NCBI RefSeq assembly: GCF_040954835.1
Contig: NC_090698.1
Location: forward strand, 1,610,501-1,674,500
Origin: Lepisosteus oculatus
Taxonomy: Eukaryota; Chordata; Actinopteri; Semionotiformes; Lepisosteidae
DNA length: 64,000 bases
Direction of reading: 5' to 3'
Part shown: one piece after another, positions 55,480 to 64,000 of the stretch
Position numbering within the stretch: the first letter of the stretch is position 1
How the letters are laid out: every line of letters starts with the position of its first letter
Program-made: the position numbers and the translations under genes
The notes under the pieces: generated by a model
What the model was told of the DNA's origin: nothing
Databases searched by the model: none
The model's input: the letters and a program-made list of their open reading frames with translations, nothing else

Positions 55480-58400
55480 GTACAACATATCAATCATATA
55501 CAGAAAACCCAGTCTGAGGGATAACCTGATTCTGCTTTGTATCACAGAACAAAATGCAAAATCCCAAATCCCAAACAAGATTTATTCCTGATCTGATTAT
55601 CCCACCCCTGCAGGTTTTAACAACATAAAGCTTCTACATTCTTTCAAGCGCTTTCATACAATCCTGGAGGAATCTCCTTGATATTCCGTGATAACAAGGA
55701 AGGTGTGGCTTCCTCAAATAGTGCTGTACTCTCGGCTGTAACGGTTTCAAAAACACTCTAAGCCACCATTTTACGTGTAGAGCTGTTTTTGCTGATTATA
55801 AAGCTAAATGGATCAGTTTACATTTCAGTTTTAGTTGAATAAAATCAGTTTATATTTAAGCTTTTACTACTCCATTTTCAATGAGAACAAACTCATGAAA
55901 AGGATATGTGCCCAGAGAGCTGCATCTTGGTCGATACATCGAAACTGGATTCGATGATTCCAGCCAATATTGAATGTCTACTAGAGTACGGATGAAATTA
56001 GGCATTGTCTGTGTTGCTTTGCATCAGCTGGCTTTGTGCCTTGCGGCCTGTTGCTTTCTTTTGTGTGATCAAACATTAACTTTACAGGAAGGATGGCATT
56101 TTTAAAAGCAAGACGACAGGGTTTATTACTACATAACCAACAAAGGCAATTAAAGAAAATAAAACATTCAGGAGTTCGCATTCTTCATATTTTAGCTGAT
56201 ACACAAAGAAAGCTTCCTTCCTGTAAAACAGCAGTTACCACTGTCCACTGCAAGGCATGACAAATCAAAGATTATTTGATTAGATTCAAAAATGAAAGGA
56301 AACTCAATCATCCTCTGTAGTCTTTTCAAGGCTCATTCCATACCCAGATTAGACAAAAGTCAGGGTTTAAGCACATGAATGTAATTGTATTTACAGTCAG
56401 CCTGTCTCAGTCCATATCTACCTATTTTCTCAACTTAATGAGAAACTAAAATGTCTCTTAGTTATTTGTGCAAGTAGAATTGTAAATGTAACTGCAATGA
56501 AAACATGCCATCTCTTTAGAATAACATATCTAACAGCCTATCTTAGGAGTGGTTTCAACCATACTATAGCCATCATTCCATCAGTGTTGTTTTTGTTACT
56601 ACCTTTTAGGGAACTAGGTATAAAAATAATAATAATAATAATAATAATGGCTCACAGGGCTCATGATCATCTCAGCCTGAAAGGTGCTCGCTCTCATTGC
56701 ATGTTGAGCTCTACCACACAAAACCTTGTGAGTTCAGTCTTGGTCACCAGAAAACTGCGAGTAAGGATCTCCAAGCGGTTCATGCGTTCAGCTGGGCTCT
56801 TGTGACTGTGTGTGAGACAGTGATTCCTGCAGCTTCCTGCCTGTGCTCCTGTAATCCCTCCTAACGTTCATACTCCTGGTGAAAGACTCTGCCCAACCTG
56901 ACATGTGACTTCCAGCTGGCTTCCCTTCTCAGATCCTTTGGCAGGACGCAACGCAAACAGTGTTGGGACTGTGTGTATTTTGGGAGGATGGGGGGGGGAG
57001 GGGGGTTCGTCAGATGGAAACAATAACAAACCAGTCAATAATGGTTTCCGCAGTAACGCAAAAACCACCTTGAAAGGGAGGGTGGTTGGCAGTGATGAGG
57101 AAGGAATACTGGAGTAGACAATAAATACGGTATGAGGATATATTGTAAATCAGCTGTTTCGCCGTTTTTCCCGGCGTGTCTGGTCTCACAGACGACTTGC
57201 TGCTCACGCCCACCGGTGCTGGTGAAACAAGCGCAGGCGACTCTCACACTCGCACAGAAGCCCGTTCCCGTGCTCATTTCCGTTCCTGCGGCACGATGAG
57301 AAACCCGGGGGAGCGTCAGGCCCGGAGACTGGAGGCTGGTCCCAGGGCAGCCCTCCGCACAGAGGGAAGCACATCTCCAGTGCCACCGGCAGGGCCAAAT
57401 CTAGTGACTGGAGAGCTTCCAAGACACACTGTGGGGCCGCGCATTGGAAACCCCAGCTAGGGTAAGGTGAGCCTTGCCACACTACACACACGTTTTCACA
57501 ATCAGTGCTGGATTCTGGGGGCCAAGCCCGCTTTAGGACGAGTGAGAATTTCCTCCTATGAGCACTTTTATTTTTCGGAGACTTTTGCCTGCCAGTACTG
57601 TACACAGTATATGGCACCGTTCAGTGTTTGTATTCCAAAACTAAGGTAGTTTGAGCAAAACCGCTTCGCAGAGGTTAACACTGTAGTCAATATTCAAGGG
57701 TTCTCATAGCCCTAACCCTACACTGGCCTAAAATGAATGCTGGTTTCCGTACCATTATACAGCACATTCAACACATAGTACAACAGGCTCTGCCCCTGAG
57801 GATGAATTAAATGAAGAGAATAGAAGTGCAGAAAAATAAACTGAGAAAAATGTTTGTTTAACACCAAATACTCCTCTTGGGGTTTTATGATGGAGTGTTT
57901 GAAATCAAGCTCTTTGATTTAATTCCACATGATAAGGTGCCACTGGGCTGCTTATAGAAGATAGAATTCCCAGTAAGAGCTGGCTTCTTACTGAACACTC
58001 GGGACACAGGTGTAACATTTAACAATTTAACGGGAAATGGGATGGCGCAGTGATACAAAGCCCTGCGCAATTCAGAAGGAGATACTGCAGTTTCCAGGTT
58101 GAGAACTAGTTTCATCTCTGATTTCCTTCTATTCATTTGCTTCAACCTTTATTACAGCTAAAATTCAAATTGATTTCTCACGCTTAACAGCGTCTTTCAG
58201 AGGAGTTGGGATGAGATTCCTGTTGAATGGGCTTTGAAGGAAGATGGAAAAAAAAATGAAAGTGTCCCTAGATGGGTTTATTGGAAATACATGAGCTTTG
58301 AAACGCACGTTTTAAATTGATGTAATTCATTTATTAAGACCCCAGGGTGAACTAACTGAATAAGCAGAAAGGTAATGCAATAATCCCACTTCTGTGTATT

Positions 58401-59255
58401 TAGCAGTGATTTGCACAGTTCTTTTTCCACCCAGTTACGAGGAACTGCACAAACAGAAACAGGTTGTTGATTGATGGTTGAGAGCTCCCCAGAAGGCATT
58501 AAAAAGCTGCAAGATCATTGAAAGAAAACCAATAAACCTCCAATGGCAGTGATCTGAAGTTATCAGAGACAACAGGTATTCACCTCTCGTCATTACTTTG
58601 GTTGCAAATTCTCTGGAGGCCCAGTGTGTCTAGGGGTTTTCTAGTTTTCTGGTTTTCCAGGTACCTGAAAAGATAGAAGCTGTTAAACATGTCCAATTCA
58701 GCTAATAAAGGTAATAAATGATATTCAGCTGAACTGACAACCTCTAGACACCAGCCTGCAGGACCAGATTTGGGGATATACATGTGTATAAAGACAGATA
58801 TTTGTGATATTTGCTTTCCCTCCCACAGGTATGTCAGTTGGACCTCAGGCTAATCTTTTCATAATTGCCTTCGGGTTTCTTTCATCTAACTGGGTATGAT
58901 AAGTTATAACATTACTATGTTATCTTTAAATCACTACTTCCTGTTCCACCCTTGTTGAGCACTCTCAGGGAGGAAGTCCTTTCCATTAGAACCTGACAGC
59001 ATTTTCTAGACTGCCCAGCTGTTAGAGCCAGACAGAGCCTGGCACTGTTAGGACACAACCTGGGAGACCATGAATTCAGACACCATGCCCCACCGCCAGC
59101 GAGGTTCACATGTGATGGTCTGGGCTCTACAGAGCCACACTTGCTATGGATGGTAACCTGATGGCACAGCACTACGCTGGTCAGGTCCTGGGACCTCAGC
59201 AATGCAGACAAGGCTGAGTAAATAGTTTAATAATAGAATTGTTTGCATTTATAGA
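55480..59255. other. Intergenic with a small CpG-rich patch
   Basis: Contains an (AAT)n run at about 56625-56648 and a CpG-rich patch at 57160-57480 (see findings). No coding exon was recognised. The interval 54553-55329 is also empty. Confidence 0.5.
56625..56648. repeat. (AAT)n microsatellite
   Basis: Eight uninterrupted trinucleotide units. Confidence 0.95.
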
Positions 59256-59259
59256 AGGG

Positions 59260-59402
59260 ACACTGCTGTAAGGGGTGATGTACGACTGCAGCCCAAAGAG
59301 ACATTAAACCTTGGTCCTGACTTTATTAAAGATCCCAGGGCACTGTTCAAAAGAGTAGGTGTCATTCCTGGTGTCCTGACTAAATTCCACTCCATTCCAC
59401 TG
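59260..59402 (+). mobile_element. 5S-SINE body fragment
   Basis: Decayed body segment: agagacattaaaccttggtc, then tattaaagatcccagggcac, aagagtaggtgtcattcctg and gtgtcctgactaaattcc. Head and tail are missing. Confidence 0.7.
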
Positions 59403-61006
59403 TGGCCTGTGGTCGGGGCTCATCCCAGCAGGACACCACATGTCTTCATGCTGATCCTGTAACCACAGATTCCTTGTAAGATAACAAGGTGACCGTTAAG
59501 CTGAAGTAAATAAATATCAAACAATTAACTCTGTACACATTGCTTCCAAGATGATAAAGCACACAGTCAAATGGCTCAGTGGGTAACACATGGCACTACA
59601 GTTTTTTTTTTAATCAGGCACCACAGATAAGGATGCATTATCCATTGTCTTTTTAATAAAAACCCTGAACTGATAATGTTCAGGGACTTTACATTTAACT
59701 AGCACTCAGTCATGAGAGGATGAGTGACAGAAAACCATATCGCTCTGGATTTGCACAGCTGACAGCCAGCAGAGCTCTTGACAAATGCAAAACGCTGCCT
59801 TGTTCACCACACCAAAGCATTGTATGCAGTTCGGCTTGCGCTGCGACATATATCTGCCATTAATCACAGAGAGCCGTCGCCAACTCAAACACCATTAACT
59901 TTTTCAGGGAACTCCAACCCCCCTCCCTGCTGACCCTAACCTGAAGCAGAGGGAAAACATCAGTCACGTGGAAGTACTTCACTTAAAGTACTCCTTGCAT
60001 TTGTCCACATTCAAACTCTCACCTAGTGCTGCAGAAGTGATACTGAGTGTACAGTGCCCTTAACGTTTAAACACACACTTACTGTATACACTGCTGTGCA
60101 GAAGTCCTAGAGATTTTACACCGTTCTGCTCTTGTAAAATGGTGGCATAACATCTTCACACAAAAGCACAATTCTGTGGGCATCTTGTACCAACGTTTAA
60201 GACCTGCTGTTGCAAGCTAACAGTTAGCTGGAAATTCCCACTGCCTCTGCTTGGTCACTGACTGCAGGACCCCTGGGAGCGTTTCTTCTTGACGGGGAAC
60301 GAGCTGGGGCTCCAGGCTGGAGGCAGCTGTGGACAGTGCCTGCTGTGCGTGTCCCCACCTGTCGGACAACAGCAGCACAGGAATGAGAAGGACTTCAGGG
60401 GCCATAAATCACCATCCAGCTCCTTTTTCCCCCCACCCAATCTGTACAAATGGGCTATTCTGGGCACCCGTCTCTTGAGCCCTTTAGAATAGCCTATCTA
60501 GCAGCACTCTAACAAACAATTGGAGAATGAACGTGCAGGAACATTGTCTAAGACCTCTAAGACCAGGTACAAGGATGCTTCCATGGAGATCCCAGAATCC
60601 GTTTCTGGTGATTGTCCTTTGGCACAGGATCGTTAGGCAACGGTGAAGTTATCAGAAAACTCATCTGACTTTGGAATTCTTTGCTTTGTTCTAGGTCCTG
60701 CAAAAAACCTGGACAAACTACAGCCAGTATGTTATTTCTTTAAACCATACCAACTATACAGCAGAAGTCCTCACTGGTTGTGGAGACTGCTCTCTAGTTC
60801 TTGAAGTGTTTCGTCAAGTATGTTCTCTCTGAAAACAAATGATGTATCCAAAGTAAGGCAGTAAACTGAAATCTACAGAAATTTGATGACCCATTTCTCA
60901 CATCCACTTTATTTTAAATGTTATTTCCATTCTGTTTGTGCATCTAAATATTCGTACATTTTTATAAGAACAAAATCTTGAGATGTCAAAGTCAAATGTC
61001 TTGAAT
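59403..61006. other. Intergenic, no feature recognised
   Basis: No gene or repeat was recognised. A poly-T run lies near 59601-59610. Confidence 0.5.
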
Positions 61007-61440
61007 TGTGGAAACGGCTGAAAAGATCATTGCAGCCTCCCTCCCTTCCATTCCTGTCATCTGTCACAAATGCTGCTCCCACAGGGTCTCCAGTACAGTA
61101 GATGACCCCTCCTACCCTCTGGGAAAAGATATCCCAGTGTACAGGCCAGCTCCACCAGACTCCCTGACAGCTTCTTCCCCCAGGCTGTCAGGCTCCTCAA
61201 CACCCTGGAATCTACTTGTACCCACCCCGATTCCAGAAACAGGGTTTAAATCCTCCCAGTGCGTTGTGTATATTGTACTATGTATTTACCTTGTCATTTG
61301 CAGTATTATGTACCCTGTCTACATCAGTGTCCTGTTTGCATTTGCACCGCGGACCAGGAGGAATGATATTTTGTTCCACTGTATACTTGTACAGTATATG
61401 GCTGGCATGACAAATAAACCTGAACTTGATCTCGAAAAGA
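61007..61440 (+). mobile_element. LINE 3' end (polymerase C-terminus plus 3' UTR)
   Basis: DDPSYPL in one frame and DSFFPQAVRLLNT in the next are the two halves of the VxDPSHPL...NSFFPxAIRLLN tail of non-LTR elements, separated by a frameshift. The 3' end carries atatggctggcatgacaaat then aaacctgaacttgatct, with an AATAAA-like tail. The 150-codon open frame over it is therefore not a host gene. Confidence 0.75.
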
Positions 61441-61899
61441 CACCCACAAACTTTCATTAAACCTTGAACAATTATTTACTCTAGACAGAAATCCTACACT
61501 GTGACAGAGCCACTGTAGACAGAAAATGTCTTCAGCTTTTAGTTTCAGATATGGTTCTTGCAAGAAGTAAAAGTTTTTTTTCACCTTTCAAGGACTCCTG
61601 ATGCTACAATAAAAGCAGTAGATGTGCACTCACTTACAGGACATGGAACAGCAAACACTAACTTCCTAAAGAAAGCTTTTGATCATTTTAAATAATAAAT
61701 AAATATGCATTGTAGCATAAAGAATATACATAATCACATTAAAATTCTCCTATCTGGTAAGTGAACTGTTTAAATGGAGCCAACATTTTGTGTTAACCAC
61801 GAATGGGCTAACCTCAGCTGATCAGGTTAGACAACATGATGCAGAACACAAGGGTGAACCAATTCAGAGCGAAGGCGGTCTTCAAAATGAAAAGGAGAG

Positions 61900-62285
61900 A
61901 GAGCTGGCAAGCTTTTATAAGCCCGGCTCGCGTCGGGCCGCTCGGGGGAAAGAGCTCGAGGTGCGCGCTGCAGCTTTAAGAGCCTCCCGCGGCCGCTCGG
62001 GGATGCTGCGCGCGCTCCAGGTGGCGGGGTGCTTCCCCCGTGCAGATGTGCGCGAGCGAGAGCACGCGAGGCAGTGCACCGGCGGGTCCCGAGCGCCTCG
62101 CTGAAGCAGCGCCCCCCGGGCTTTCCGCTTGAACCACACGGACTGCGGCCCCCGGCGCCGGCAGATACATTTCTTCAGAGTGCGGAGCTTTTTTTCCCCC
62201 ACCCCTACCTCGGACGCCTGTCCTGTCGCAGACTCCGGGCATCTTCCTACGCGGTGCGCGATGTGAGAGCCGGATTCTCCTCACG
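61900..62285 (+). promoter_or_regulatory. CpG-rich promoter and probable 5'-UTR exon of a downstream gene
   Basis: TTTTATAA at 61913-61920 precedes a dense CpG block. A start near 61945 and a strong donor CACG|GTAAGC at 62285/62286 would define an exon of about 340 bases. Its ATGs open only short frames (62003, 34 codons; 62046; one ATGTGA near 62258), so it is probably untranslated. The coding part lies past the window. In human the 5' end of EML2 faces GIPR transcribed away from it, so gipr is a guess from synteny only. Confidence 0.6.
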
Positions 62286-63459
62286 GTAAGCAAACCTGGA
62301 CAGTGAATTAATGAGCAAAACACGAACTGGGCACAGCGCGGGTAATTGTATACCAGCGGGCATACGATCAAACGAGGTCATGAGAGAGTTTGCAACTACA
62401 GCTCCACGCGTGTTAAAATGAAATATTCATGCTTTCCCTTTCATTTCAACGCGTCAACGAAATCTGTTGCCGTTTGGTGAAGAATTTCAATGCTGTAACA
62501 ATTAGCCATTGAGTTCAGAAACAAGAAGGTCTCCGCACGCAGTTTTACGTAACAAATCAGACATACCTGTAAGCGATCATTCGTTTAAACACGTGGATTA
62601 AAACATTTATTTTTTTTCAGCGAGAAGGAAAAAGGTATATGTACGCAACACAAATGATGTTATCCAGATATGTGCCGCGCTAGGCTTCCCCTTTAAGGAG
62701 AAATTAGCTCTTACTTCACGAGAAAACAGAACTCGGGTACTGTACACAAATGTGTCGTAGCAAATAATCAACTTCAGAAGAATGTGTGAGATTTTATGGG
62801 TCGATATAATTCTGCTCAGCAGAACTAATAAAACGAACTAGTGTCAGTAGTCAATGTTTGTTTAAAACGAAGACTTTGTACTCAATGCTTGTTCCTCTCA
62901 GAAGTTATTTTAGGCCTCCTACACTCTTACATGTGTCATTTACAAAAATAAGCTTTTTAAAAATGTTGTCTTGTATTCAAATAGGTAAAAGACGTTGCTT
63001 CTGGGTTATAGTACACCCTAGACATTTGTTTAAATGGTACGTCAGTCTACGTTAAATGCTTAATCAATTTAGTTCAAGTTATAACTAAAGAGGTTTCAAG
63101 TCAATACATCCAAATAAGACGTGTTCAAAGCCGAGAACCGAGAAAACAGCGCTGTCACACTCTCTCCTGGTTACTGTCCCATCATCAGATGCTCAGATAA
63201 ACTCTTGCCAGAAGGAACACAGGTTGAACAGTCAGAACTCCACTCTCCATCATAAGACCCCGCCAGAACCGCTCGGAATTCCGACACCTCTACTGAAACA
63301 CCCGATCCTGACGAACCGAGGTCCGATTGCAAAAGTACCCGACCTAAAACGTTAAAAACGTAAGAACACGTACAGAAAGGGAGACGGGAGCTCATGAGAG
63401 ATTATTCTGTCCAGAGAGAAGCCAGGGTGCCGGCTCAGGAATGCGTCCGAGCTTCCGCA
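62286..63459 (+). other. Probable first intron of the downstream gene
   Basis: AT-rich sequence after the donor at 62286; no acceptor-exon pair with coding similarity was recognised before the window ends. 61441-61899, before the promoter, is likewise empty. Confidence 0.4.
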
Positions 63460-63850
63460 GAAGTAAACACGCGCGGACTGTTATTCTGCGCGAAACGCGC
63501 CTCTGCGTAGTTTCCACCTGCGCCTGCTAACTCTGAAGAAGCCCAGCGCCCGACTTCGTCACCGGCTCTCCGGGTGTTCATGACTTCAGCCAGGTCCCTG
63601 TGCGCTCGTCTCTGTTCCAGCGTCAGGCGGTTCAGCTCCAGCCTGCCCGTGGGAGTGAGGACAACCCCTGATCCCAGGAATGTTTCTGCTCGCTCTCCTC
63701 TGGACTCGCTCCAGGGCAGCGCCATCTCTTTTCTACCTCGGTGACCCGAATCGTACACAGGGCTCTGAAAGGTATTCCTAGCGCATTGGCCAATTTAAGC
63801 ACCGCTTGACCTGGGATTTTAGCCGTGTCCCTCCACCTTCTCCTAGGAGA
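63460..63850 (-). mobile_element. Decayed LINE polymerase segment
   Basis: Minus-strand frames read GRLELNRLTLEQRRAHRDLA then EVMNT, matching the ERLxxLGLxxLEQRRLRGDLIEVYK region of non-LTR polymerases. Upstream DNA (ttggccaatgcgctaggaat, then ccagaggagagcgagcagaa) parallels the ExVQRRATKxI segment. It corresponds to the part just upstream of the 3' ends listed above. Confidence 0.65.
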
Positions 63851-64000
63851 TACAGTCGCCCTCTGTTCCCACACTTAACTGAATTCCAGGCATTCCCACC
63901 CACCTGCACGTTTCCTTCCAGCCGAGCTTAATAATGACTTAATTAAAGCTTAATTGTGAGGTTAATGAAGCTGCTTGACTGGAACATTTGCAAGTTTGTT

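Noticed and set aside
57204..57617. 137-codon minus-strand open frame
   Set aside because: Explained by the CpG-rich patch; no domain and no plausible splice structure.
61008..61460. 150-codon plus-strand open frame
   Set aside because: It overlays a frameshifted LINE polymerase tail and its 3' UTR, so it is not a host gene.
1..64000. CRISPR arrays, prokaryotic operons, plasmid or phage features
   Set aside because: None is present; spliced genes, SINEs and LINEs show this is vertebrate nuclear DNA.

Overview
The window looks like nuclear DNA from a ray-finned fish, probably a non-teleost lineage such as gar or bowfin. That lineage is an inference from the repeat families: a 5S-rRNA-derived SINE, tRNA-derived SINEs with a conserved body, and LINE 3' ends. 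The protein identity does not depend on it. The genes have introns, the promoters are CpG-rich, and most of the sequence is non-coding and scattered with retroposon remains.

Positions 1 to about 24,400 carry the 5' half of one gene on the minus strand. It encodes an EMAP-like microtubule-associated protein, most likely EML2 (EML1 is the alternative). Eleven coding exons can be placed with exact splice sites and matching phases, from the ATG in a CpG island (23,983) down to a WD-repeat exon ending at 71. Together they encode 406 codons: N-terminal coiled coil, Ser/Thr/basic linker, HELP motif and the first WD blades. The rest of the gene lies before position 1. A 29-base exon (5,551-5,579) joins the linker to the HELP region. 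In the 6.5-kb intron upstream of it sits a TATA and CCAAT promoter followed by a tiny coding exon (10,308-10,324). That exon ends in the same splice phase as the long-form linker exon. It would give a short isoform lacking the coiled coil, resembling the short human EML2.

Positions 24,400 to about 61,900 are roughly 37 kb without a convincing protein gene. They hold SINEs (5S-headed and tRNA-headed), at least six copies of a LINE-derived 3' end, a 478-bp solo LTR with a perfect 5-bp target-site duplication, three copies of a short unclassified element, a 44-bp minisatellite and simple repeats. One SINE contains a U2 snRNA 5'-end fragment. A small CpG-rich patch lies at about 57.2-57.5 kb.

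Positions 61,900-62,285 are a second CpG-rich promoter with a TATA-like box and a probable 5'-untranslated exon on the plus strand, ending at a strong splice donor. The gene it serves lies beyond the window. By human synteny, where the 5' end of EML2 faces GIPR, GIPR is the leading guess, but nothing coding is visible to prove it. The last 600 bases contain a decayed LINE reverse-transcriptase tail on the minus strand.
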